A stretch of 33,690 bases of DNA, taken from an uncultured Verrucomicrobiota bacterium. Its GTDB lineage: Bacteria; Verrucomicrobiota; Verrucomicrobiia; Opitutales; Opitutaceae. This document shows positions 17,314 through 27,840 of the stretch, in pieces (positions within the stretch are counted from its first letter, which is position 1; each line of letters starts with the position of its first letter). The stretch is taken from positions 1-33,690 of the forward strand of contig CAJCBL010000090.1 of assembly GCA_903960515.1 (NCBI GenBank), written 5' to 3'. A program made the translations under genes and the position numbers. The notes under the pieces were generated by a model. That model was not told the DNA's origin and did not search any database. It saw nothing but the letters and a program-made list of their open reading frames with translations.

Positions 17314-18289
17314 TCCCGATAGCAAATCGCACCGCAGCGGCGTTCTCGACTGGTCCGATCAGGGCCGTATCCGCGATGGGCGGTTGCGCGATGCGCTCGA
17401 ACTCGCTGGCGTGCTGCCCGGTGCGAAGGATTGGCGCCGCTTTCTCGATCGATTGCTTCTCTTCCTGGGAGTGGTGCTGTTCGCTGCCGGTGTGATCTTT
17501 TTCTTCGCCTTCAATTGGCAGGCGATGGGACGGCTCACGAAGTTCGCATTGGTGGAGATCCCGCTCGTCGCGGTGCTTGTGTTGGCCTGGCGGCTCGGGG
17601 TCGATAGTATCGCCGGTAAGGCGACGCTGCTCCTCTCCTCGCTGCTCGCCGGGGCGCTGTTTGCCCTCGTCGGGCAGACCTACCAGACGGGCGCGGACAC
17701 GTTCGAATTGTTCGCGGTCTGGGCGGCTGCGATCCTGCCTTGGGCGTTGGTGGCCCGGTTCCCGGCGCTTTGGATCGTCTGGCTCGCGCTGCTGAACGTC
17801 GCGGCGGCCCTCTACTACCGCACCTTCGGGCTCTTCGGGGGAATGCTCTTCGGGCCGGAACGGTTGATGTGGGTTTTGTTCGGTTTGAATACCGTGGCCC
17901 TCGTGCTTTGGGAGGGGCTTGCCGCTGGAGGACTCAAATGGCTGCGCGAGCGCTGGTCGGTGAGGGTCATCGCCACGGCGAGCGGTGGATTGATCACGGC
18001 GCTGGCGTCGCAGGACATCTTCGAATGGCACAGGGCCAGCCACTGGGGCGTGCCGCTGTGGCTGGCGTGGATGGTGGCGGCGTATGTGGTGTACCGGCAC
18101 TTGGCCCGTGATGTCTACGTCCTCGCGGTTGGGGTGCTGTCGGCGATCGTCGTCGTGGCCTCGTTTGTCGCCAACGGAATCAGTCATGCGGAGGCCGGGG
18201 TGTTTCTGCTCGTCGGTCTGCTCGTGGTCGGCATGTCGGCGGCGGGCGGATATTGGCTGAAGTTGGTGGCGACGGAGGAGGCCTCATGA
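17306..18289 (+). CDS. DUF2157 family multi-pass membrane protein
   Basis: The protein is 327 residues from the GTG at 17306 (MNPPDSKSHRSGVLDWSDQG). The N-terminal cytoplasmic segment contains the DUF2157 pattern of a short helical region (LRDALELAGVLPGAKDWRRFLDRLLLFLGVVLF). At least eight hydrophobic segments follow, including FAAGVIFFFAFNWQAMGRLTKF, which in this family typically has the FN.W motif. The motif LVGQTYQTGADTFELFAVWA is another family hallmark. Function is unknown. It is the first gene of a tight three-gene set with a DUF4401 and a GDYxxLxY protein, an arrangement found in many proteobacteria and other phyla. Its stop overlaps the next start (ATGA at 18286-18289), so the two are translationally coupled. 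An ATG further upstream gives implausible leading sequence. Confidence 0.85.
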   Translation: MNPPDSKSHRSGVLDWSDQGRIRDGRLRDALELAGVLPGAKDWRRFLDRLLLFLGVVLFAAGVIFFFAFNWQAMGRLTKFALVEIPLVAVLVLAWRLGVDSIAGKATLLLSSLLAGALFALVGQTYQTGADTFELFAVWAAAILPWALVARFPALWIVWLALLNVAAALYYRTFGLFGGMLFGPERLMWVLFGLNTVALVLWEGLAAGGLKWLRERWSVRVIATASGGLITALASQDIFEWHRASHWGVPLWLAWMVAAYVVYRHLARDVYVLAVGVLSAIVVVASFVANGISHAEAGVFLLVGLLVVGMSAAGGYWLKLVATEEAS

Positions 18290-19377
18290 GCGCAGCGACG
18301 AGGGCGGCCCTTTGGGGGCGGTTGCGGGACGGCGGTCTGGTCGTGGGCGAAATGCCGGTGGGGGGCGATGCCAGTGCTCCTTGGTTTGTGCGTGTGATGC
18401 TCGGCATCGCGGGCTGGATCGGCGCTTTGTTCCTACTGGGTTTTGTCGGCGCCGGATTCGCCTTTGTCTTCAGAAATTCTGGAGCGGCGGCCGTGCTCGG
18501 GGCCGCAGCCTGTGCCGCTGCGGTGGCGATTTTCCGTGTGGCACCGAAGAACGATTTTGTCGCCCAGTTCGGTCTGGCCGTGAGCCTGGCTGGGCAGGCG
18601 TTGCTGGTGTATGCGGTCGGGGACTGGATGGATGGCTCGATCGTCGCCATCGCCTTCTTTGTCGCGCTGCAGCAGGCGCTGCTCTTTGTGCTTGTTCCGA
18701 GCTTTGTGCACCGCCTGTGGGCGGTGTGGTCGGGCGTGGTTGCGGCGACCATAGCCCTGATGGATGCAGGCCTGTTCGGGTTTGTGCCGGCTGTGACTAC
18801 CGCCGCGTTTGCGTGGGTGGCGTTGTCGGAATTCCGGGTGGCCCGCCATGGCCCTTTGGTGCGGGCTGGTGTGTATGGCCTCGCGCTGGCAGCGGGGCAG
18901 GTCGCTGTGCTGCCGGGCGGCTTGCTGAGCGAGTTGTTCTATGGCCACAGTCATCGTGGACTGTCGCTGGGCATGCCGGGCGTGTGGCTGGCGCGCCTCG
19001 CTTTGGCTGCTGTATTGGTATTTGCGGCGGTGGTGCTCTTGCGTCGGGAGCGGGTGGCGCTGGATTCGGGGCCGGGACGTATCGGACTGGCGGTGGCGCT
19101 GCTGCTCGGCCTTGTCTCCATCAAGGCGCCTGGCGTAGGCCCGGCCGCGGTGATTCTAATCGTTGGCTATGCCAATGCCGACCGTGTGCTCACGGGGCTG
19201 GGCATCGTGGCTCTCCTGGGCTATCTCTCCCAGTACTATTACTCGCTGCATGCCACGTTGCTGGAGAAATCCGGGCTGCTTGTGGCCGCCGGGCTTGCGC
19301 TGCTCTTGGTACGATTGGCGATGAAGTATGTGTGGCCGGAAACTTGCGATACATCGGAGGAGCGCCCACATGCGTAA
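18286..19377 (+). CDS. DUF4401 family membrane protein
   Basis: The 363-residue protein begins MSAATRAALWGRLRDGGLV at the ATG that overlaps the DUF2157 stop. It has about ten hydrophobic segments and features seen in DUF4401 proteins: GWIGALFLLGFVGAGFAFVF, then FVAQFGLAVSLAGQALLVYAVGDW, and near the C-terminus LTGLGIVALLGYLSQYYYSLHATLLEKSGLLVAAG. The function is unknown. It is encoded between DUF2157 and GDYxxLxY genes with overlaps at both ends, which points to one operon and probably one membrane assembly. Confidence 0.85.
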   Translation: MSAATRAALWGRLRDGGLVVGEMPVGGDASAPWFVRVMLGIAGWIGALFLLGFVGAGFAFVFRNSGAAAVLGAAACAAAVAIFRVAPKNDFVAQFGLAVSLAGQALLVYAVGDWMDGSIVAIAFFVALQQALLFVLVPSFVHRLWAVWSGVVAATIALMDAGLFGFVPAVTTAAFAWVALSEFRVARHGPLVRAGVYGLALAAGQVAVLPGGLLSELFYGHSHRGLSLGMPGVWLARLALAAVLVFAAVVLLRRERVALDSGPGRIGLAVALLLGLVSIKAPGVGPAAVILIVGYANADRVLTGLGIVALLGYLSQYYYSLHATLLEKSGLLVAAGLALLLVRLAMKYVWPETCDTSEERPHA

Positions 19378-19870
19378 GGCGATTGCTGTGATGGCCGGGG
19401 TGCTCCTGCTCGCCGCGGTGAACTGGGGCATCTACGCGCGTGAGCGACTGCTCGCTGACGGTCGGGTGGTGTTGATGGAACTCGCCCCGGTGGATCCGCG
19501 TTCCCTGATGCAGGGCGATTTCATGGCGCTGCGTTTCAAGGTGGCTTCCGAGGTCCTCCAGGCCGGGGGCAGTTCCAATGCCCCGGCGGAGAACGGCCGC
19601 ATTGTCGTGAAGCTGGATGAGCGCGGGGTAGGCAGCTATGTGCGCCGCGATGGAGGCGGGCCGCTGGGCCAAGGGGAGGTCGCTTTAGTCTATCGGATAC
19701 GCAATGGCCAGGTGAAGTTCGCAACCAACGGGTTCTTCTTCCAGGAGGGGAGCGCCCAGGACTATCAACGCGCCCGGTATGGCGAATTCCGGGTCGCGCC
19801 TTCGGGCGATCTGCTGCTCGCCAGGTTGCGCGGCGAGAATCTGGAGCGGCTGGGACCAGCCCAACACTGA
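19370..19870 (+). CDS. GDYxxLxY domain protein
   Basis: The 166-residue protein has one N-terminal hydrophobic segment (AIAVMAGVLLLAAVNWGIYARE) and an extracytoplasmic domain with PVDPRSLMQGDFMALRF, the eponymous motif with F in place of the first Y. The end of the domain, GEFRVAPSGDLLLARLRGENLE, also fits the family. The ATG at 19370 is preceded by GGAGG at 19356-19360, a good ribosome site, and overlaps the upstream stop by 8 bp. The molecular role is unknown; the domain is nearly always encoded beside DUF2157/DUF4401 proteins, as here. Confidence 0.88.
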   Translation: MRKAIAVMAGVLLLAAVNWGIYARERLLADGRVVLMELAPVDPRSLMQGDFMALRFKVASEVLQAGGSSNAPAENGRIVVKLDERGVGSYVRRDGGGPLGQGEVALVYRIRNGQVKFATNGFFFQEGSAQDYQRARYGEFRVAPSGDLLLARLRGENLERLGPAQH

Positions 19871-20280
19871 GGCGTGCCGGTCCGGTTCGATTGTATGGTT
19901 GGACTATGGTGGCGGGTCAGGCGACCAATGGTCCCTGATCCACAACACCTCGAGTGGCCGGTTGGCCCGAAGGGCGGCCCCTTCCGCTATTGGAGCGCCG
20001 GGGCGGGGTTCCGGTAGGGTACTGAGCGGGAGGACTTCACTTCCCAGTTACGCCTATCGGTATCAGCCGACCCGACTCAAGGCGCTGCGATTGAGTTCGC
20101 AACCGTGATCCCGTTCGTTCGGCCGTGACTCCGCTCCGAGCTGTGGATGGTCGGCAGCCAATAGTCCTCCGCAGGTGGAAACGGCGCGATTTCGGCGATG
20201 ACGAGATTTGTGCCTTTTCCGCGGGGTTGGCTTCGTCAACTCTGCGCGCTCCGACACCCCAAACGACCAATTCCCATTCC
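19871..20280. other. 410-bp spacer with no visible gene
   Basis: The spacer follows the GDYxxLxY gene and precedes a TPR-like protein. Open frames run through it in phase with the next gene, but the implied residues are unlike any domain. I see no terminator with a T-run, no heptamer tract and no REP foot I would defend. Confidence 0.5.
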
Positions 20281-22275
20281 ATGAGTTTATTCAGGAAGAA
20301 TCCGGGCGAGAAATCGACCAATCCGGCGGGTACAGACCAGACCCCCACTACGCCCGCCGCCACGGACGCGCATCCTCCGCTGTCGGAGTGCGCGAATACC
20401 GCGCCCGCAATCCCCGCCCAACCGGACCCGGCTTCCCAGCCCACCGACTCCTCCCAGATGCCGATGCTCGACGAGCATGGTCGCCAGGTGATGGTGCCCC
20501 GGGCCGAGTGGCGGGAGCGGGTGCTGCTGCCGCATCTCGCGCAGGTCCGCGGCAATCCCGACGAGCTTGCCTCGACCATCATGCAGTCGCTCACCAATGG
20601 CTTCTTGGCCGACATGGAGGAACCCGCCGAGCACTTGGCCCGCAGCGATGCGAATAAGGAGCGCGGAGCGGTGATCCTCTCCGTAGTACACCGCGAACTC
20701 GGCCGCACCGACTCCGCGGAGTCGGTATTGCGCGAGTACATCGGGAAGCACGGCACCAGCGCCAACGTGGTGGTGAATCTCGGCCTCGTCCATGCGGCCC
20801 GCGGCGATACGGTGCTGGCCGAGCAGTCGTTCTGGCGTGCGCTGGATTTGGATCCCAACCACCCCGAGGCATTCGGCGCCCTCCTCATGAGCCGGCACAA
20901 GCAGGGAGGCGACGAGATGGTGAAGGAGGCGCTGGTTCGCATCGGGGCGTTGCCGGGCAACTGGCGGTCCCGGATGGTGAATGCGCGCGCAGCCCTTGAT
21001 CGCAAGGAGGTGGATGCAGCGCTTGGCTTGTATCGCGAGGCGATCGCGCTTGCGGGCAAGCCCGTGCCCCTCGACCTGCTCATGCAGATGACCGGCGACC
21101 TCGGCCATACCGGCCATCCTGACGTCATGCTCAGGGAAGCCGCCCAGCTCTACGCCGTGGAGGCCCATGGCCTGCAGGGCGCCCACAACCTTTTCCGGGC
21201 CTGCCTTGAGACGGGGCAACTGCAGGCGGCCCGGGGTCTGCTCGATCTGCTCTTTGCCCAGGTGCGTTTCGACTGGCGCGCCGCTCTGGGTAGTTGGGAA
21301 AGCGATCTTGCTCGCGCGCGGATGGCCCATCTCGGGAAGAATGCGCAACCGGGCGAGCGGAAGATCGCCCTTCTCGTCGACGACGGCCCGATCTGGCTGC
21401 CGCCGCGTTCGCTGGCGGCCGAGCTGTTCGAGGTGCCGGTGGGCGATGTGCCCAGTATCGCGTTTATCGGCAGCTCGGCGGATTCGCCCGCGCCGGAGGG
21501 AGGCCAGGGTGCGCCGCACGTCTCGGATACGGCGGGGCGTTTCAGCCGCGCGGTGCCGCTGTTTTTGGCGGAGCAGATTCGTTTCAGCCTGCAGGCGCGA
21601 GTGCGCCCGATCGCACCGTGGATTGCCGGGGAGGCGCCGGCGTTTGTTGTTGCGCGGCAGCCTTGGACGGCCGCCGAGGCCGCCGAACAGTCGCGCTCGG
21701 TGAATCCCGAGTGCGGGTACGCCATTGTTTCGCACATCCAGGTGCAAACCGAGCCGTGGACTGTGGAGGCGCGGCTGGTTCGCGTGGCCGATGCGGCCGT
21801 GCTTGGCAGTGCCTCGGCACAACTCACCATCAACGAGCCGGAGGCGGCGCTGCGCGCGCTGGCGGCTGACGTTATCGGGCTGTTGCAGCGCGAGGCGGGG
21901 ATCGCCCAGGCGACACCGCCGGCCGACTACGTGGTGCCGGCCGGACGCGATTTCGGTCTGTATCTGCTGTGCCTGGAGCGGCTCCATTGTGTCCGCTGCC
22001 ATGCGCTGCCGAACGTTCCCGAGGGCACCCTGATGGGCGAGCGTGATGTGCTGGATGGAGCGCTTCATCTGTGCATCACCCAGCCCACGAACCTCGGTGC
22101 GCGATTGATCTTGTCGGAGCTGTTGCGGCTGCTGTGCCCCCCACGCCCGTCGGTGGTCGCCGAGTACGGAGCGAGAATTGAGCTGCTGCAGAAGGACAAG
22201 CCGCTCAACGCGCCCGCCCGCGACGTCGTGCAAGGGATCTTCGGCATGGTGTATGGCGCCTTGAGGAAGTTGTAG
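20281..22275 (+). CDS. Large TPR-like cytoplasmic protein of unknown function
   Basis: I do not recognise the family. The 664-residue protein starts MSLFRKNPGEKSTNPAG at 20281, followed by a low-complexity Pro/Thr/Ala region to about residue 60. From about 120 to 300 it contains tetratricopeptide-like helices: VVVNLGLVHAARGDTVLAEQSFWRALDLDPNHPEAFGALLM is a classic TPR pair. The C-terminal half is a mixed alpha/beta region (RKIALLVDDGPIWLPPRSLAAELFEVP, then ECGYAIVSHIQVQTEPWTVEARLVRVADAAVLGSASAQL) that recalls proteins computing or binding nucleotides or polymers, but nothing decisive. There is no signal peptide or membrane segment. A CVRCH sequence near residue 572 is unlikely to bind haem in a cytoplasmic protein. 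A perfect hairpin follows the stop. Confidence 0.75.
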   Translation: MSLFRKNPGEKSTNPAGTDQTPTTPAATDAHPPLSECANTAPAIPAQPDPASQPTDSSQMPMLDEHGRQVMVPRAEWRERVLLPHLAQVRGNPDELASTIMQSLTNGFLADMEEPAEHLARSDANKERGAVILSVVHRELGRTDSAESVLREYIGKHGTSANVVVNLGLVHAARGDTVLAEQSFWRALDLDPNHPEAFGALLMSRHKQGGDEMVKEALVRIGALPGNWRSRMVNARAALDRKEVDAALGLYREAIALAGKPVPLDLLMQMTGDLGHTGHPDVMLREAAQLYAVEAHGLQGAHNLFRACLETGQLQAARGLLDLLFAQVRFDWRAALGSWESDLARARMAHLGKNAQPGERKIALLVDDGPIWLPPRSLAAELFEVPVGDVPSIAFIGSSADSPAPEGGQGAPHVSDTAGRFSRAVPLFLAEQIRFSLQARVRPIAPWIAGEAPAFVVARQPWTAAEAAEQSRSVNPECGYAIVSHIQVQTEPWTVEARLVRVADAAVLGSASAQLTINEPEAALRALAADVIGLLQREAGIAQATPPADYVVPAGRDFGLYLLCLERLHCVRCHALPNVPEGTLMGERDVLDGALHLCITQPTNLGARLILSELLRLLCPPRPSVVAEYGARIELLQKDKPLNAPARDVVQGIFGMVYGALRKL

Positions 22276-22290
22276 TTCCAAGCCGGCGTC

Positions 22291-22313
22291 GGCCCGCAGG
22301 TGCACTGCGGGCC
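22291..22313 (+). terminator. Perfect hairpin after the TPR-like gene
   Basis: The 9-bp stem GGCCCGCAG / CTGCGGGCC closes a 5-nt loop, 15 bp after the stop. No T-run follows, so termination is a guess; it could protect the transcript 3' end instead. Confidence 0.45.
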
Positions 22314-22524
22314 GTTGCCAGGGGCAGGGTTTCCAGCGGTGGGCGATGCGCTTCCAGCCGACAGTGACAGGCTTGTGGCGTAGCCCACGGGTTGGGGGCA
22401 GGTCCGCTTCCCCCGGTATATTCACGGCTCCATGTTCAGCGGCATAACGACAACAGGGCGTGCCGTCCCGGTGATGGCCGCGCGCCCCGTTGACTTGAGG
22501 CGAGGCGCCGGCCAGCGTAGAAGC

Positions 22525-22722
22525 ATGTCGGCGAACAAGATTGGTTTTACTTTTTGGGAGGATGGCGGCTTCTGGGTCGGCCAGCTCGACGAGTATCCAG
22601 ACTATCTCACCCAAGGGACCTCGTTGGAGGACTTGAAAGAGCATCTCGCTGATTTGCACCGTGAATTGACCTCTGGCTCGATACCGAACGTACGCCGCCA
22701 CGCCGAACTTGAGGTGGCATGA
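22525..22722 (+). CDS. hicB: HicB family antitoxin
   Basis: The 65-residue protein has the short HicB fold: IGFTFWEDGGFWVGQLDEYPDYLTQGTSLEDLKEHLADLHREL. This matches the partial RNase H-like antitoxin domain that masks HicA. There is no C-terminal helix-turn-helix or ribbon-helix-helix domain, so autoregulation through DNA binding would need another factor. The ATG at 22525 fits the family start; an upstream ATG gives unlikely sequence. Its stop overlaps the start of hicA (ATGA at 22719-22722). The order antitoxin-then-toxin is the less common one for hic pairs. Confidence 0.87.
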   Translation: MSANKIGFTFWEDGGFWVGQLDEYPDYLTQGTSLEDLKEHLADLHRELTSGSIPNVRRHAELEVA

Positions 22723-22898
22723 AACGGCGGGATCTGGTCCAGCGCATTGAGGCGTGCGGTGGCGTGTTTATCCTCCACGGCGCAAAGCACGACTGGTATC
22801 AGAATCCGAGTACGAAGATGGCTCAACCCGTTCCTCGGCATGCCGAGATCAATGAGATGCTCGCGAAGCATATTCTCCGAAAGCTGAGCGGAAAATAG
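22719..22898 (+). CDS. hicA: HicA family toxin (mRNA interferase), 59 residues
   Basis: This small gene starts at the ATG overlapping the hicB stop and encodes MKRRDLVQRIEACGGVFILH, then GAKHDWYQNP, then QPVPRHAEINEMLAKHILRKL. The double-stranded RNA-binding-like HicA fold is clear: the conserved glycine pair, the catalytic histidine position H24 in GAKHDWY, and the PVPRH.EIN block. HicA toxins cleave mRNA and tmRNA in the cytoplasm and are held inactive by HicB. The reading frame ends at 22898 and shows no truncation. The ATGA coupling keeps the antitoxin translated first. Confidence 0.9.
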   Translation: MKRRDLVQRIEACGGVFILHGAKHDWYQNPSTKMAQPVPRHAEINEMLAKHILRKLSGK

Positions 22899-23075
22899 CT
22901 GCTACCGGGGCAGGGCGATTTCGGTGGCGTGCGGTGGTTGTGCCGGAAGCCAAAGTTGCCCGTCATGCTCGCCCAAGTTCAGAGGGGAGAAATTGAGATA
23001 CGATTGTGTAGTAAAATGATTACGCCGTGTTTCCATCTGGCCGAATAAGGGAATACAACCAGTGTTCGGCTGTAC

Positions 23076-23726
23076 ATGAAAACAATTACAACGCTCGGAA
23101 TCCTTTGCGCCTTGGTCGGGCCTGCGGTGGCGCAAGATATCGAATATAGATTTCTCGGTTCAGTTAGTGTGACGTTTCAGACCGAGCTTGAGCCGCCTTA
23201 TCATCTATGGGATGCCTCGATTGAGGTTGGAACCCCGTTCGATCTGAGGTTCCGCATGCCACTTGCGACGGTCGATGGGCATACTAGCGCACAGGTGGGC
23301 GATTTCTCGCCGGTCGAGGCGAGATTGCAGGTTGGGAGCTATTCATTCTCGTCTGGGGCGGCATCCTTCAGCCTTAGAGACAATCTCGGAGGAATGCCCT
23401 ACACCGATGGCTTTGGCGCTTCATTTACTTCTAGCGAATCGTATTTCGGCGCACCGTTTGGAGTGCATCTGGCGATGCAAACGGCTGATCTCAATTTCCT
23501 TGGTTCCGATCAACTGCAGACGTTCTCACAGAAGTCCTTCGCAATCGTGGACCCAGGTAGTTTCAGTGAGGTAAATTTCATTCGAGTCGTTTCGGACGCC
23601 GCTCAAATCTGGCTCCGGACGGATTCCGTCTCCGCAATCGCAATCCCTGAGCCAAGTGTTGCTTCCTTAGCCTTGGGTGTATTGGCGGCGGGGTTTGCAG
23701 TGTTGCGTAAACGGTTCCAGCGGTGA
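23076..23726 (+). CDS. PEP-CTERM sorted exported protein, unknown role
   Basis: The 216-residue protein has a signal peptide at residues 1-20 (MKTITTLGILCALVGPAVAQ) and a C-terminal sorting tail, IPEPSVASLALGVLAAGFAVLRKRFQR region: a PEP motif, a hydrophobic segment of about 16 residues and a basic end. PEP-CTERM tails are recognised and cut by an exosortase and direct proteins to the outer surface or biofilm matrix. The middle is beta-rich and serine-rich without a known domain. The coding sequence is less GC-rich than its neighbours, with more A/T at third positions, which suggests recent arrival or weak codon selection. No exosortase gene is present in this window. Confidence 0.85.
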   Translation: MKTITTLGILCALVGPAVAQDIEYRFLGSVSVTFQTELEPPYHLWDASIEVGTPFDLRFRMPLATVDGHTSAQVGDFSPVEARLQVGSYSFSSGAASFSLRDNLGGMPYTDGFGASFTSSESYFGAPFGVHLAMQTADLNFLGSDQLQTFSQKSFAIVDPGSFSEVNFIRVVSDAAQIWLRTDSVSAIAIPEPSVASLALGVLAAGFAVLRKRFQR

Positions 23727-23771
23727 TCGCAGCAAACCCACGACGACAGCATCAAGACTGTGATCGCCGAG

Positions 23772-24052
23772 GCTCGGCGGGCTGTTTACCAGCCTGAGCG
23801 GAAGCACTGAATTGGGGGCGAAGGGCGCAGGTTTCTCGCCCTTCGGAACACGGTTCGCGCGCCTCACGCCTCGTACCCGAGGTACCGAGCCAGCCACTTT
23901 TCGATTTCGGAGACGGGGCGGGCGCTGCGGGCGGCGTAGTCTTCGACTTGGTCGCGGGCGAGTTTGCCCACGGCGAAGTACTTCGAGTCGGGGTGGTTGA
24001 AGTAGAAGCCGCTCACGCTGCTGGCAGGCTTCATCGCGCAACTCTCGGTGAG
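23772..24052. repeat. Direct repeat copy 1: metH 3' end plus downstream flank
   Basis: About 280 bp repeat the region 24872-25149 in the same orientation. The metH-coding part (23864-24052) is about 93 percent identical by my count, and the flank (23772-23863) is more diverged. The second toxin-antitoxin pair lies between the two copies. Confidence 0.88.
23864..24052 (-). pseudogene. Orphan 3' fragment of metH (last 62 codons)
   Basis: The minus strand encodes the end of the methionine synthase activation domain, in frame to its own stop: [15 protein letters not shown], then [16 protein letters not shown], then [14 protein letters not shown]. It has no start and breaks off abruptly at 24052 where the match to the intact gene ends. 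Changes from the intact copy are mostly synonymous or conservative (I to V, V to I, G to S), which suggests divergence as part of a working gene before it was stranded here. It is not expected to make a product. Confidence 0.88.
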
Positions 24053-24124
24053 TGCTCAGCCAATAGAGCAATTCCGAACTGATCCTGGCGTTGCGCTGGG
24101 ACGGCGATCGGCAATGTTCGGGCC

Positions 24125-24562
24125 ATGAGCACGACCGAAATATTGGCCCTTCTCGTGACGCTCAGCCCGGCGGAGCGGGCGACGATTCGTGATCGTCTCG
24201 ACGCTCTGGATGATTCGGTTGTGGCGCCTTCGTCGGGCAAGCCTCAGATGACTCCTCACCGGGACGGGGGGCATGGAAGGAATCCGAATTCTGGTACAGA
24301 TTGGGTGGTTGGGGAGGATTCGAAATCGTGGCCATGGACCTTTGACAAAGTTGTCGAGGAGATCAGTCGGTGGCCTGTCGATGCTGTGGTCGAATTGGTG
24401 GATCGTATTCTTATCCCCGAACACGGAGGCTTGGATGAGTCGGCCGACTCTGCATGGCGGCGTGAGGCGCAGCGCCGGGTCGCAGAACTGGAGATTGGGC
24501 AAGTTCAGGGGATCCCGCTTGAGGAAACCTTGGCGAAGGCCCGCAAATTGATTGGCCGGTGA
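24125..24562 (+). CDS. Antitoxin-like protein (addiction module component family), extended
   Basis: The 145-residue protein ends in DSAWRREAQRRVAELEIGQVQGIPLEETLAKARKLIGR, which is the C-terminal pattern of the small addiction module antitoxins paired with RelE/ParE toxins. The usual length is about 70 residues. Here an extra N-terminal part, MSTTEILALLVTLSPAERATIRDRLDAL, itself resembles the start of the same family, followed by a charged linker, so the gene may be an internal duplication or fusion of two antitoxin halves. The stop overlaps the toxin start (GTGA at 24559-24562), the usual coupling. The likely role is neutralising the toxin and repressing the pair. Confidence 0.75.
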   Translation: MSTTEILALLVTLSPAERATIRDRLDALDDSVVAPSSGKPQMTPHRDGGHGRNPNSGTDWVVGEDSKSWPWTFDKVVEEISRWPVDAVVELVDRILIPEHGGLDESADSAWRREAQRRVAELEIGQVQGIPLEETLAKARKLIGR

Positions 24563-24855
24563 AACAGGTGCTCCATCCCGAGGCGGATGCGGAGTTTCTG
24601 GAGGTGGTGCGTCACTACGCGGCGATCAGTCCCGAGTTGGGCGGACGTTTCTACGACGAGATTGAGGGCTTGATACGCGCGGCGTGTGCGCACCCGCTTC
24701 GCCATCAACTCTACGACCCGCCGGTGCGCCGGGTTCTTGCGCGGTCGTTTCCCTATGGCGTGCTCTTCGTCGCGCAACCCGACCGCGTTTGGATCGTCGC
24801 GATCATGCACCTCAAGCGGCGGCCCGGCTATTGGAAGCATCGGCTGGCTGAGTGA
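24559..24855 (+). CDS. RelE/ParE family toxin
   Basis: The 98-residue protein starts at the GTG overlapping the antitoxin stop: MKQVLHPEADAEFLEVVRHYA. The RelE/ParE fold is recognisable from the N-terminal PEA..EF..... HYA helix, RFYDEIEGLIRAACAHP, the central RRVLARSFPYGVLFVAQPDRVWIVAIMHLKRRPGYWKHRL strand pair, and the terminal RRPGYW motif typical of ParE-like members. Such toxins cleave mRNA on ribosomes (RelE) or poison gyrase (ParE); the sequence favours the ParE-like group, but activity is not proven. With its antitoxin it sits between the two metH 3' copies. Confidence 0.87.
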   Translation: MKQVLHPEADAEFLEVVRHYAAISPELGGRFYDEIEGLIRAACAHPLRHQLYDPPVRRVLARSFPYGVLFVAQPDRVWIVAIMHLKRRPGYWKHRLAE

Positions 24856-24960
24856 CACTGGAAATAGTGGCCCCGGCGGGGTGTTTGCCTGCCGGAGCGG
24901 AATTACGGAGAGGCGGGGAATGGCGCAGGTTTTTCGCCCTCCCGAATACGATCCCTACCC

Positions 24961-27720
<2,760 letters not shown>

Positions 27721-27734
27721 GGTGGGAGGGAAAG

Positions 27735-27776
27735 GCTGAATGCTGAAGGCGGAATGCGGAAGGTAGAAGAGAGCGG
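27735..27776. repeat. Heptamer tract in the leader of the cobalamin-half metH
   Basis: Six units, GCTGAAT, GCTGAAG, GCGGAAT, GCGGAAG, GTAGAAG and AGAGCGG, lie 15 bp upstream of the metH ATG on the minus strand. Confidence 0.88.
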
Positions 27777-27840
27777 ATCGGTGATGAGCCTGATCGGTAT
27801 GGTCCACCGGATCGGCAGAGGTAGGAGAACCAATAGGAGC

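Noticed and set aside
21990-22005. CVRCH haem-binding (CXXCH) motif in the TPR-like protein
   Set aside because: The protein has no signal peptide, and c-type haem is attached outside the cytoplasm; a single match in 664 residues is easily chance.
20287-22701. 804-codon open frame on the minus strand
   Set aside because: It is antisense to the TPR-like gene and hicB, rich in Arg/His/Gly/Gln with no domain, as expected for a shadow frame.
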